Positions 35,001-44,948 of a DNA stretch of 64,000 bases are shown here, piece after piece. The notes under the pieces were generated by a model that was not told the DNA's origin, did no database searches, and saw nothing but the letters and a program-made list of their open reading frames with translations. Source of the stretch: Thunnus maccoyii (Eukaryota; Chordata; Actinopteri; Scombriformes; Scombridae); the NCBI RefSeq assembly GCF_910596095.1, contig NC_056554.1, positions 5,704,001 to 5,768,000 on the forward strand, read 5' to 3'. How positions within the stretch are numbered: the first letter of the stretch is position 1; the number at the start of each line of letters is the position of its first letter. The position numbers and the translations under genes are program-made.

Positions 35001-36157
35001 GATAGTGCATCCAGTGCGTCATCGACCCTGGGAAGAGGGTGTGAATCTTTGATTGTCACTGCATTGAGTTTCCTATAGTCCAGGCAGAAACGCCATGTGC
35101 CGTTCTTCTTGCGCACCAAAACAACTGGCGCAGCCCAAGGACTGTAGCTTTCTTCAATGACATCTGCTTTTAACAAGTTTTGAACTTGAGTCTGTATTTC
35201 TGCTCTCTGTTCTGGTGTTACTCTGTAGGCTCGCTGTTTAATTGGTGTGGCCTCGTTAGTGCGAATGTGATGCCTGATTATGCCTGTTTGACCTCTGTCC
35301 TCTGAGTGTGTACTGAATACTGCTGAGTACTTGTGAAGCAATAATTTCAGTGACTGAACTTGAGAGGTTGACAGGTTTTGTTCATCAATCTGTACAGTTG
35401 GAGGAGCTTCATCGTGTACCGGAGATGTTGCACAACATGTCTCTCCAACTGGTACGATGTCAACAGATGAGGCAGAATGAAACTCACCAAGATGTTGTCC
35501 AGGATGCAGCTCAATGTCATCTCTGGAAGGGTTGAGGAGTCGAACCACAGTTGTGCCATTTTGAACTTCACTGAGAGAGTGTGCCACAATGATGGCACAG
35601 GATGGGTTGGGCATGAGAACGCCACAATAATCAGTTGGCATAGGTGAGGCGGGTGTAGCTGCTGACACACAAGCTGTGATAAGGGTTTCACTCATAGCTG
35701 GTATCTTAGTGGGTGCTAGCACAGACACATTACAGCAAGCGGCCACTTCATGTCCTTTGGGCAATAGGGGAATTTTCATGTCCCATAGTTGCAGTACTTT
35801 TTGTTTGAGATCAAGGAGGGCATGGTGTTTTTCTAGAAAATCCCAGCCCAATATGACTGGCTGGAAAGCACCCCTGAGAACCTCAAATTCCTGCTGCCAT
35901 GCCTGTTTTCCAAGTCTGATTCCAATGGTTAACTTGCCTAGGCTGTCCAGGCGTTGTCCATTGACTGCACGAGCTGGCAGAGAGGAGGCTGTCAGAGGGC
36001 GTTTCTTTAAAGCTGGATGAGAGTTTCGAAAATCTTCGCTCACAATGGAGACAAATGAGCCTGAGTCAATTAAAGCACACACTTCAATGCCCTCAACAAT
36101 AGCAAAGATGTTGGAAGAGACAGAGTTATCAGTTTGTGAGTCACTGCCGTCCAGCAT
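32042..36157 (-). CDS. pol: Retrotransposon Pol polyprotein
   Basis: 1371 codons from the first Met; the frame is open up to 36265 and is most likely entered by -1 frameshifting from gag, not at this Met. Landmarks (residues from the Met): aspartic protease active site DSG at 31-33 with ILGWDFL near 102; reverse transcriptase with YLDD at 457-460; RNase H with TDASGS near 605, E647, TDHKPL near 671 and HLNADALSR near 714; integrase zinc finger H891, H898, C925, C928; catalytic D960, D1019 (HTDQG) and E1055; a GPF module (HWKGPF). The last 130 residues include a long Pro-Gln repeat. No frameshift or stop was found, so the enzymes look functional. Confidence 0.95.
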   Translation of the reverse strand: MLDGSDSQTDNSVSSNIFAIVEGIEVCALIDSGSFVSIVSEDFRNSHPALKKRPLTASSLPARAVNGQRLDSLGKLTIGIRLGKQAWQQEFEVLRGAFQPVILGWDFLEKHHALLDLKQKVLQLWDMKIPLLPKGHEVAACCNVSVLAPTKIPAMSETLITACVSAATPASPMPTDYCGVLMPNPSCAIIVAHSLSEVQNGTTVVRLLNPSRDDIELHPGQHLGEFHSASSVDIVPVGETCCATSPVHDEAPPTVQIDEQNLSTSQVQSLKLLLHKYSAVFSTHSEDRGQTGIIRHHIRTNEATPIKQRAYRVTPEQRAEIQTQVQNLLKADVIEESYSPWAAPVVLVRKKNGTWRFCLDYRKLNAVTIKDSHPLPRVDDALDALSGSAWFSTMDLQHGYWQVELEEKDREKTAFTTGSGLYHFKVMPMGLTNAPATCQRLMEMVLRGLPWKTCLVYLDDVLIYSRSFSEHLEHLEEILSRFQSSGLKLNPSKCSLVRDQVTFLGHVVSKNGIQPDPRNVKSVQDWPVPHSATEVRAFLGLCSYYRKFIKNFAHHSVSLHALTEKNALFQWTSQCQDAFTYLKHALSSPPVVAFPDFTLPFSLYTDASGSAIGAVLAQRQGHQEKVIAYASHVLTKAERKWSTYDRELWAIVWAVRHFRRYLYKQPFIIVTDHKPLLGLRKIPIDSDRTGRRARWALELDPFEWTVIHKDGRSHLNADALSRRPADTRYTEQSTSCTAPPSPHPDERHSSPVSTSCPISSVCHHSSCSTDPKPVPCNEILPQPSGPDLQCATQAVSSTFVLQLPEEDLRKEQQQDFILSEVIKWTVKGQKPPYWCMKKRTPAERTLWQEYHRLTFHNGLLCRGVFNASTKSVLHQVVVPQALKDTVLQLLHGNPVTGHLSADKVLKRAQQLCYWPFMSHDIKMWCKQCTPCDARRSPTPHHRAPMKTIVATEPFQKVAADILELPITSRGNRYVLVVQDYFSKYVNLYAIPDQRSTTVAKCLFESFICEHGIPEMLHTDQGRQFESDLVKHLCQLLGVQKTRTSPYHPQCDGMIERFNRTLIDQLAKLLLQQPGEWDDCLNQVALAYNTSPHSTTGFTPFFLTHGHEARMPANLLLPNNTPSPSTPGSPADYVAQLTRKLRSAFSVASWNRDCAHNQQKQQYDRSVKHTPYVSGDLVWLSDPTTSKQKLAPHWKGPFEILECLGSDVDSPGVTYRIHYLLDQSDKSQIVHYNRLRPYNAPVPDHGQKTPDCDSPLQPQLPCLTALSGALPFKPSRSAAPKSYNVPGCSSAPSVAPRISQPQPQPQPQPQPQPQPHSQPQPHSQPHSPPSPAPWTQCFTAPPSTTLGRSDSSLRPSRRQVKPPRYLMDYVLK
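32203..32270 (+). repeat. G-rich hexamer repeat (GGGGCT/GGGGTT)
   Basis: Encodes the Pro-Gln repeat of Pol on the other strand. The plus strand has more than ten runs of four G, so a G-quadruplex is possible on that strand; this is inference. Confidence 0.7.
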
Positions 36158-36192
36158 TGACTGTGGGGAATCATCGTGGAGCTGTGATGCAG

Positions 36193-36235
36193 TAGCTGCT
36201 GTTTGCCCCTCAACAGCAGCTAATGGAAGTTTCCC
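36193..36235 (-). promoter_or_regulatory. -1 programmed frameshift signal between gag and pol
   Basis: The slippery heptamer G GGA AAC occupies 36235-36229, in the gag frame as GGA-AAC. A 6-nt spacer (TTCCAT) follows, then a perfect 11-bp stem: TAGCTGCTGTT (36222-36212), 8-nt loop GAGGGGCA, AACAGCAGCTA (36203-36193). Pol is in the -1 frame relative to gag, with about 43 nt of overlap (36223-36265). Heptamer, spacing and stem all fit the known retroviral and coronaviral type of signal. The G-rich loop could pair with a downstream CCCC to make a pseudoknot. Confidence 0.9.
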
Positions 36236-37455
36236 TGTCGGTTGGAGCTGGAGTGTGCAGGTCTTTCAGGTGACTGGAATCGAACACTGCTCCTAGTGTG
36301 TGGACTTCCATCTCTGTTTCTCTGTGGAGCTGGACTAGGACTGCGTCTGTATCTGTTAGTGTCATTGTCATGACGACCATACCTGGAGCATTGATAGGAT
36401 GGGTGTGACGGAGAGTGATACCGGTCACGTTCGTCATTGTTGCAACGCTCACTGCGTCTCTGATGCACAGGGGGTGGAGGACAACGTTCATAGTGGGACT
36501 CTGAATCATGCCTGTAATACTGCTCAGGCGAGTAATAGTCTCTGGGGTGCTGTCTGGTATGATAAGGTGAGGGAGAGGAGCTGCATGCACTGTAACGAGT
36601 ATCACAGGAGGGGGATCTGTCAGGTCTGGAGTCCAAACGCTGAGCAAGATAACTGTGTTTCTCTTGTAAATGCTGTACTTCATGTTTCAAGTTAGTCACA
36701 GTAAGAGTTAGCTGCTCAACTGCTTGCAGGAGTTTGTCATTAACAGGGTTAGGACGTACCATAGCTACTTGTTCTGAAGGCAGAGTGTATGGGGATCCTG
36801 CAGTGGTCAGTTGCAGCGCTGCACGTGCTCTCTCACAGCGGCTGGCAATAAGCAGGGCATCATCAAGGTTGTCTGCACCCATCTCATGAATCTTTGACTG
36901 TAAGGCTGGGTCCAAGCCAGCTACAAAGCGGCGGAATTTTTCACCTTCTATTGCATTGTGGTCATAGCTGGGAAAGGCTTCAAGCACAAGACGAGTGATG
37001 TCTGCACTGTACACATCCAAACTCTCACCTGGTTTACGCGGGCGAGCATTCACATTTGTTTGGAAGAAGGGCAGGGAGTATTTTGGCCCAAAAACATCCC
37101 TGAGTTTGTCTTTGACTAAACCATAGTTCTTCTGGGTTAAAGGGGGCAAGCTGTCCCAGTACAGAAATGCAGCATCTGCCAGGCGAGTTGGGAGGATGGA
37201 GGCCATCAGTGTAGATAAATCTGCATCTGGTTGAGTCATAGCCTGCACTGAAACTTCAAAACGTCGAGCCCAACTTGTGAAAGTTTCTGTCCCATCTCCT
37301 TTAAAAACTGGTGGAAGGTCAATTTTTAAGGCGCTGGAGACAGTATGTGGGGCTACATGTGCAGCGCTGGACCTCGTGACATCGTCCCCTGACCTTAGAT
37401 GTTGCGCGGGAGCAGGCTGCAGCTCATGCACAGATTCACCTTCATCAGCCGACAT
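36220..37455 (-). CDS. gag: Retrotransposon Gag protein
   Basis: 411 aa, starting at ATG in ACAATGTCGGC. Residues about 45-215 look like a Ty3/gypsy capsid region (DLPPVFKGDGTETFTSWARRFEV; FRRFVAGLDPALQ). Residues about 240-275 form a heptad-rich, probably coiled-coil segment (LLQAVEQLTLTVTNLKHEVQ). Residues 279-411 are basic and rich in Ser, Tyr, His and Arg-Ser pairs. No CCHC zinc knuckle is present; the basic tail may take over RNA binding (inference). Ends with GNFH just after the slippery heptamer. Confidence 0.93.
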   Translation of the reverse strand: MSADEGESVHELQPAPAQHLRSGDDVTRSSAAHVAPHTVSSALKIDLPPVFKGDGTETFTSWARRFEVSVQAMTQPDADLSTLMASILPTRLADAAFLYWDSLPPLTQKNYGLVKDKLRDVFGPKYSLPFFQTNVNARPRKPGESLDVYSADITRLVLEAFPSYDHNAIEGEKFRRFVAGLDPALQSKIHEMGADNLDDALLIASRCERARAALQLTTAGSPYTLPSEQVAMVRPNPVNDKLLQAVEQLTLTVTNLKHEVQHLQEKHSYLAQRLDSRPDRSPSCDTRYSACSSSPSPYHTRQHPRDYYSPEQYYRHDSESHYERCPPPPVHQRRSERCNNDERDRYHSPSHPSYQCSRYGRHDNDTNRYRRSPSPAPQRNRDGSPHTRSSVRFQSPERPAHSSSNRQGNFH

Positions 37456-37612
37456 TGTAGGAGAAAAATGTCCGGCTCAAAAATCACAAAAAGCATGAAA
37501 ATGTAGAAAAGAAACAGGCAAAGTCCTTAATATCTCCAAAACGTCCGTTTACAGTTCATCCGCTGCTCTCAAAGAGTGGCAAAAAAAAATCCCGCTAGCA
37601 AAAGTGACGATA
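37456..37612 (-). other. Retrotransposon 5' leader
   Basis: Untranslated region between 5' LTR and gag. No stretch next to the LTR starts with the usual TGG of a tRNA primer site, so the primer-binding site is either unusual or lost together with the end of the 5' LTR. Confidence 0.6.
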
Positions 37613-37969
37613 TTGACACTCTTCATGAGAGAAAATAGCAGGATGGAGACAGGTGACTTTTTAAGCAGCACTTTACTCTAGCTCCCGGCATCAGAGACAC
37701 AACAACCACACTTCCTCGTCTTTTTGGCACATGTGACTAAACCAACCAATCACAGGCTAGACTGAGGCAGATCCAACTGTAAGGTAAAACCACAGAAGCA
37801 GATTCAATACTGTTTCAACCTTAGCAGGATGCTGATGCAAATATTTGAACTTGTAAATATATAAATAATACAGCATCGATATATAAATAATTAACTGTGT
37901 AAACATTGTAAATACATATTTTGTGAATTAACTTGAATGTATAAATTAACTTCACTTTTAAACCTTACA
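37613..37969 (-). repeat. 5' LTR of the gypsy element, shortened
   Basis: 357 bp. It starts TGTAAGG on the element strand but diverges from the 3' LTR after GTGTCAA, so its last 29 bases are missing or replaced. Confidence 0.85.
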
Positions 37970-38500
37970 CTTGTAAGTTTTGCAAAAAGGTTTTTATAAA
38001 TGTTCTGTAGAAGATGATCATTTAGTCTACTTGACAGCAGAAAGTCACACAGTTAACTACACAGTTAAATACACAGTTAACTACACAGTTAACTACACAG
38101 TTAACTACACAGTTAAATACACAGTTTTGACTGAACAGGTCTCTTGACTTTCAGGTCAGTTGTGCTCTGACTACACTGTGATATTATGTGTACCTCACTC
38201 ACTCCTCCACTGTTGCATGTAACTCTCTCTATAAGAGAATATGTACCATCATAGAGTGTCCTCACTGGCTCCTCCTCCATCAAACATAAATCACATGTTT
38301 TTACAAAATAAACTTTGACTGTGAGAAAGAAAATGCTGAGAATTAAAGCTCTGCAGTAGGTCAGTGATTGAAAATGATCTTTATTGCAAAATGAGATTTC
38401 TTTGTTGGCAAGAGATGTTATTCCTCTCAGCAACAACAACACACAAAAGCCCCAAAGCAGATTAATATGATGAAGCATCATTTCCAGTTGTTTCCTGAGT
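37970..38500. other. 3' flank of gene B3
   Basis: Spacer resumes after the retrotransposon, includes the minisatellite at 38049-38125, and on the minus strand contains the B-type AATAAA near 38380. Confidence 0.5.
38049..38125. repeat. 12-bp minisatellite, unit III second copy
   Basis: About 6.5 copies of ACACAGTTAACT / ACACAGTTAAAT. Confidence 0.95.
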
Positions 38501-40082
38501 CTATCTGGTGGCAGCATACACTACATTTGGCTCCACCACCTTTCTTTTTGCTTTTGCTTGAAATGTGACTGCAGCGTAGTTCAGCTCATCAGAGGCCTGA
38601 TTCTGTAAAAAGAGTATTTACAGTCTTAATGTGGTGACTTGACAAGATTGAAATAAAATACAATATAGATAATGGTTCTTTGAGGCCGATATCAATATTG
38701 ATATTTGGCCAATTGTCATGAACACCATGATGCCTTGATTTTTTTTTAAAGGATTGTGGCATTTAGTGAAGATGTGTATGAAGGAAAACATTTTACAGTT
38801 GAAAAATAAACTTGTTCGTGCTCTCTGATGGACACATTATGTAAAGAAGACACTGTTTCTAAATGACACATATCTTTGGCATTTTTATATTTGAATTTCT
38901 TGCTTATTTTGCTTATTTCTTCCTCATCAGCCGACATAAACTGTGATACTGCAACAAGATCATTTCAGCTAATAGGTCTGGCTGTTTCTTGGTCTGTCAT
39001 ACAATATATCAAAGTAAATGTAAAAGTAGGATTCACCTCACTTGGTTGTGGATTCTGTTCTTCTTCAGCTAAGTGACAGAGACAATTACATCTGATCAGT
39101 TATTTGACAGTCATTGTTCTAAAATATTGCTGTTATTACATTTTTCAAGCAAGACGTTTCATATATTTCCTCCATATTGTCAACACTTGAAGAGAATGTC
39201 CAGTAGCAACAAAACCAATTATAAGACAGACACAGTAACTTTGAAAAAGTACCTGTCTTAAGTTTCCTGATTTTAACCAGCAGACCAATGATGACCATTA
39301 CAAGGAAAACAGTCAGACCAGCCAGGATCACACTCGTCAACTTTGTTATTCCATCAGACTCACACTCACATTCTACAAGAAAGATCATTAAATCAGACTA
39401 AATTACTACCACAATCATTGTTTGGTAATGTTTAAACTGTCACTTTGTTGCATATGTAGATATTAGATAATAATTATGAAATATATTAACAATATAAACA
39501 TAAATGACCAAACAAAATACAAGACTTAACATTAATCTTACCTTTAACTTTTAAATGTATCTCACTGAAAACATAACGTCCACTTGTGTAGAATCCACAG
39601 AAATACATTCCAGAGTCTGATGAATCCACTTGTTTGATGTTCAGAGAGACAGTAGAGATGTTGGAGCTCATTTCAAATTTTCCATTCTGAACACCATCAC
39701 AGAGTTCAGCTTCGCTGTCAAACCTGATCTTAACAAAGATACAGTAGATCTTGGTTCTGTTGACAAGTCTCAGCCAGAAAGCTACAGAGTCATGTTTAAA
39801 TCTATTGGTGCACTGCAGTGTGACTTCTTCACCAGACTGGACCTCCACAACCTGAGACTCAGACACTGAGACAGAGATCCAGCCTGAAACACACAGCAGA
39901 GACAAGTTGTTACAGGAAGATAAACGATACCTCTTAATGAATATAACAGTGAGTATATAAGTTTCAATTGTGTCGGCTGAACATAGAATAACAACATTTG
40001 TAATGAAGTTGAGACTAATTCAAAGCCAATATTCACTAATGCTGCAGAGACTTAAAGCAGTTATCAAGGTAAAGGTCTTCAT
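38501..40082 (-). CDS. Single V-set Ig receptor with ITIM, B type, linker exon deleted, copy B3
   Basis: Exons: 40037-40082, 39542-39883, 39253-39372, 39037-39068, 38501-38602. The 45-nt linker exon present in all other copies is removed by a deletion whose junction is at about 39408. Exon 2 and the membrane exon still join in frame, giving 213 aa with the V domain almost directly on the CECESD stalk. The V domain is TNRFKHDSVAFWL ... IRFDSEAELCDGVQNG. The signal-exon donor is GTGAATA instead of GTGAGTA, a weaker +5 base. The tail is intact: SDELNYAAV and NVVYAATR. Confidence 0.8.
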
Positions 40083-40346
40083 GGTGCGTATGACTGAAGC
40101 TCTGCAATGTCCGTACTTGATGTGTGACCCAGGAAGGTTGATTTCAACATAAAGAGGCGGGCTGTTTTCTTGTTGCTTGTCCTGTTCCTCAAACTGACAT
40201 TAATGCTTTCAGGAAAAGCATCTTGATGCAGATGTTTGCCTCAATGAGAACGAGACAAAGTTATTTTTCAGACAATGTGATTTAATAATAAATAATCTTC
40301 AAGCCAAATTACATACAATATAGTGAACAAAGATATATTGAATAAG

Positions 40347-40707
40347 AGTGTTTCCCCTAGGTTGATTGCTTTGGGGCGGTGGGGGGTGAAGGGTTGTGAT
40401 GGCTGATGAAAAACTCAGAAGACACATTTCCACGACAACGATTTGGAAGACGAGTCTTTTCTTTGTCTTGAGAAGCTGCAGCATTTATTTATTTACTGCC
40501 AGACTGACAAGTTACTGCTAACCTTTTCATCTGCTCCGCTCGCATTCACGGTCACTTTTCTGCCTCTCTCTCTCTGCACTCGCTCAAGTACACACGCTCA
40601 TTTACACACTCACCACACACACACACACACATTACACACTGCCCTATTCCTAAACAGAGCTACACTACGGCAGTGTGCTGCTGCTGAATGAATATTGGGG
40701 AAACACT
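40347..40707. mobile_element. hAT-like MITE, unit III
   Basis: Same element and site as at 9635, with intact inverted ends. Confidence 0.6.
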
Positions 40708-42004
40708 GAGATATTTACCTCAATATCCAGTTTCTTGCTGTTTGTGTTTTTTCTATTATATCATTACACATTATAGCTGCTCCAAGACTAAACAGTGAGT
40801 GCTGACATGCTCTCCATGTTGTTGTTATCTCTGATTTCTTCTCAGAGCTGAATACAAACCTTGAGTGCACTTATCATTTTTAATTGTTTTTAATATTCTC
40901 ATTCAACATTTCTTCTTTTACTGTCATTAATATTGTTGTTCTGTAACCTGTGAAACTAACTGTGGCCTAAACATTGTCAGTCATGTTCTAATGAAATAAA
41001 CAATAAAAAGATTGGGAGCAAGAAAATCCTGAGAACATTTTTCAGGACCCGTTATTGTCGAGTGCTTTCATCTAAATTTCACAAAGTACATGCTTCATAT
41101 CTGGTTGTGTAAATATGAGTTTGTATATTTCAGCAAGTCTGAAAGAAACTGTGAAGGTCAATTAGTCAGTTTGTATAAAGTAATGAGTGGAGTAGTGAAA
41201 TATTGTCAGGAGTTGATATATACTGGTAACTTTTAACTAGACTTGGATGTTTGTGGTTATGGCTGAAAACCAGTCTTCCTGTGGTTTAGACTTTACTGTT
41301 GCTGTTTGTCGTCTGCTGGTTATTTCTACACTTTGTTTCTCCAAAACATCTGTACAAATACAGCTGCAGATTGTGTTTTATCCTCACGAGCAAAGCAACA
41401 AGGCCGGTGTCACTTTTTCTTTTTAGACTTTCTCACAGATTTGTGAGTTCAGAAGCATCATAATGTGTTCAGACCACACTGTGTTGTCTCCACTGTGAAA
41501 GACTTCAACTCTCTCTATACTCTGTGTAGTCATCAGTGTCCAAAGGACAAGATAATAACAAGATTTTGTACAAGTGAAAGGAAAAATAAAAAGGCAACAA
41601 AACTCATCATTAACAAGCCGAAGTGCAGCTTCATGCTGTCTGTTGTGGCCTCTCTGCTCTGCATGTGTGTGTGTGTCGCTCAAACGAAACACAGCAGAGA
41701 AGAGAGATGGAGAAGCATCGGAGACTCTGAAGCACATAAAAAAACACAGCAATGTAACCTGTTCATTACATTTTTATAGTGTTCTGACCTCACACCCTGC
41801 GTGCTGTTATTGGCTGGGGGCTACACACCCACTGCACAAAGGCTGACGCCCAGAAGAATTCACACACCTCCACTGGGTCATAAGTGATGATTGAGAGTCA
41901 TTACTTTAGTATGAGTCTATACATTGTTTGTTTTAGGAAAATCCTGCATAATATGCCTTTAAATATGTTGCACTGACTATTACTGGATATTTGATTATGG
42001 AGAA
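40708..42004. other. Spacer, unit III right part
   Basis: Duplicate of 18076-19372. No supported gene; the open frames at 41423-41846 are chance frames on both strands. Confidence 0.45.
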
Positions 42005-42281
42005 TCAACAAAAATACAACCCAGTGTCAGATAGATTCATAAGCCTGATTTTGAAAAATAAAATGTAGATATTGAATGCCATTTCAAATGTTCCTTTTTG
42101 AACCCCATTACAGAAAGAAGCAGGCTCAATATAATTGTACAGAGAGGAAATACAACAGGGCTTGTTTCTGTTGACCAGTCTAAACCAGAATATGTGAGAG
42201 GAAGAAGTGGAAAAGTTGGAGCACAGCAGAGAGTCTTCTTCACCAAGCTGGACCTCCACAGTCTGAAACTCAGAGGCTGAG
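42005..42281 (-). pseudogene. Relic C: truncated V-set exon, unit III
   Basis: Same relic as at 19373 with an additional Ala codon (EPASFCNGVQ). TGA follows YFC. No signal exon and no downstream exons of its own. Confidence 0.7.
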
Positions 42282-43154
42282 CTGATATAGGAAGAAAAAA
42301 CACAACCTAAATTCAGCACTTTCCAGCAACATGTGACAGTAAATAGCTCTCTCAATGTTGTACTTAATAGTTCAGTTACTGTGGTCTGTAAAGAACGTGA
42401 CGGTTTGAGATGAGATGGATTTATACTTGATGGTATTTTAACTGATTACATCTCAACAGATACATCACCAAAATATCTTCACGTTAAGAAGAAAACAAGT
42501 TGTGTGAAAGAGGAACAGTTTTAATTGCATGTGGTTTTACAGCAGAGAGCTAAAGGCCAGTCTTGCTGTGGTTTTGTTTTGGCTGGTTCATACTTTTACC
42601 ACAATGGAAAATGACAGGGGCAGGGTGCACAAGACTTGTTGCATGTCTGCACAGTTACTATACTTATTCACTGTGTCAGTACATAATGGAGACATTTCTA
42701 AAATGTAGAAATAATAATATATTGAGCCAAATAGAGGAAAATATAGTCTTGTTGAGATTGTTTGTACATTAGTAGAGATCAAGAGGTTAAACAAATTTAG
42801 TTTCATGACCCATGATGTTCACTTGAGACCACACTGTGCTGTACTTCCTGTCAAACAAGTGACGTTTACCTCACTCACTCCTCCCTTCTTGCAGACCATC
42901 TGACTCTCCCTATAAGGAGATTTGACAGTCATCAGTGTCCTTTTCTGGCTCCTCCTCCATCAAACATCTAACATGCTGTCGTTTCTCTCAGATTAGGATC
43001 AGAGGCAGACAGAATAAGAAAGACTTTAACAGAGAAGGATTGAAAGAAACACAAGCAATAAAATGCAAAGTTTTAATTTATTGGTCATTTTTCACAGTGA
43101 GTCCTTCCACCCACTGCCCACACACAAACACACATCAGATTACTGTGATAAAGC
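42282..43154. other. Spacer, unit III right end
   Basis: Duplicate of 19647-20524. No gene. Confidence 0.45.
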
Positions 43155-43215
43155 ATCAGTTCCTCTCTGAGTTTATCTGCTGGCAGCACAAGTTCTCACC
43201 TTTTTTCTTTTTTCT
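43155..43215 (-). pseudogene. Relic E: scrap of a tail exon, unit III
   Basis: Same as at 20525. Confidence 0.45.
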
Positions 43216-44810
43216 GTCTGAAGAATAAGATGAAGACAAACAAGATAAAAAGACACTGAGACTGAGAGCAAGAGAGAAAGAAGCACGAGAGAATCAAAAG
43301 TCAACCAGAACATAATTAAAATGAGATTCTAGACAAAGTGATGTCAACTGCTCCTACTTACCACTCACATATGAAAACACATCAGCCAATTAGAGGCCTG
43401 GAATTAAGTCATTTTTAGGGCAAGGCCACTTTGGCCTTTGATAATTACAAATTTATTGGGGCATTGCAAGGTCAAAACCAATGGTGCAACAACAATAAGT
43501 GATAATTATATTGTGTAAAGATAAAACAGTACACAGTCAACAATTAGTAGTCAGTGAATTGAAAAACAGTATTGAGTTTATTAAAACTGTACACTGAATG
43601 TTTGACTTTTCCACAAAATGCTGCCTGGTTGATTTTTTAAAAATGTGAACAATTCATTATATTAATTGTTATTGTTATATTTTAATGATAAAATTAAGTG
43701 TATAAATGGGCTAAGGGTGATGAAAATGAATCTGAACAAGTTTCCACACGTGTGCAACTATTAGCATTTGAGTCTGAGATCATAGGAGCAGTCACAAAAA
43801 TGACTTAAAACCATAGACTGTATAAAAATGACTTAAAACACTTTTTTAAACGTTAAACATTAAACACACTGATGAGAAACGTCTCAAGGAGAGACTCGGA
43901 TGAGAGCTGCCAGTCATGTAACAGCCGGCAGACTCTGCTGATCTGTCTTAACTGAGAAGTGACCGTCTGCTTACAGAGAAATGTGTGTGTGTGTGTGTAT
44001 GTGTGTGTTTGTGTTATCGTTGCATCACACTGAAAAAGTTGCAACCCATCAGATCTCACAGCAAGTTACAAACTCTATGTATGTTCATAGTTAGCCAACA
44101 GCAATATCCTGGTTAAGATGTCAATAGTTAACTGCTGAGAATATTTTTGACTGGTTATGCATGTCGGTCTACAGGTTCATTTGCATACACACTGCACTAA
44201 TGGCTTGTTCACAACATCAGATATTCTTTTTCAATGGATAAAGTACCAATGTAAAACTGACTTCTACACAGAGTGTTGCATTATGGGCTGTTGCCACTGT
44301 CACAGACAGTCTTATTAATAGTAACTGCCAGAGAAAATCATTTTGACCGCTTCCAAGAGCCTGGCAGGAGAGTGTGTGACTAACTTTAAAACACAACGTG
44401 TATGAATACTTACACTGTACAGTGTTTAGCTGCCTGTGCTTATCACATAATGTTTTAGCTAATGTAAGCTAAAGGGTTAGCTGTTAATGTTTACGTTTAC
44501 GTTACACATATATTTGCGGGATGGGAGAAATCTTGCGCCACTGTTGATGTCCAGCATGATGATTGAGACACTGGGAAACATTGAGAGTGTTTATTTGCTG
44601 TGTTGCATGTAGTTTTGAATGAGGAAGTACGCAACTTTCTTTTAAGGGAACAATGGCCAGTTCAAAACAGGGCACGCTAAACTGGCCATGGGGGTAGTTA
44701 ATTTTAGAAGAGGCATTACGGCCACACTCTGGGGCATCCACGGCACTGGTTGTTTGGCTGTGGCATAATTCCTGCCCTGCAATTAATATGACAAAGCATA
44801 TTCTAAACTC
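43216..44810. other. Spacer across the unit III/IV boundary
   Basis: Repeats the unit start from 43433. About 230 bp equivalent to 853-1080 is deleted at about 44292. No gene. Confidence 0.5.
43981..44015. repeat. (TG)n microsatellite, unit IV
   Basis: Short, interrupted version of the tract, about 17 dinucleotides. Confidence 0.9.
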
Positions 44811-44948
44811 ACACATCCAGTAGCTTCCTGAATCTGGTGGCAGCAGCAAACACAACATTCAGCTCCAGCTCTCTCTCTGATGCAGACCTGCAATTTTTCT
44901 TTTGTCTTTAGATGGGCTACATAGTTCAGGTCATCTGAGCTCACATTT
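44811..44948 (-). pseudogene. Relic P: broken ITIM tail exon, unit IV
   Basis: Same relic, reading SDDLNYVAHLKTKEK, with a Pro to Leu change. Acceptor lost and frame offset. Confidence 0.75.

Larger units (their letters stand above)
31567..37969 (-). mobile_element. Ty3/gypsy LTR retrotransposon, minus strand
   Basis: A complete element of about 6.4 kb. The element ends are TGTAA ... TTACA and are flanked by CTTG on both sides (31563-31566 and 37970-37973), a 4-bp target duplication within the sequence gatg[g/c]ttgtaag that is uninterrupted in other units. Both long frames are open, and the shared LTR portions differ at one visible base, so the insertion is recent. Order on the minus strand: 5' LTR, leader, gag, -1 frameshift, pol (protease, RT, RNase H, integrase), polypurine tract, 3' LTR. 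Integrase after RNase H places it in Ty3/gypsy, not copia. No env gene is seen. The clade within gypsy is not determined. Confidence 0.95.

Noticed and set aside
36210-36683. 157-codon frame inside gag
   Set aside because: Third-frame shadow of gag; pol is reached from the gag frame by the -1 signal.
31567-37969. Endogenous retrovirus with env
   Set aside because: No frame beyond pol encodes an envelope; the element is a gypsy-type LTR retrotransposon.
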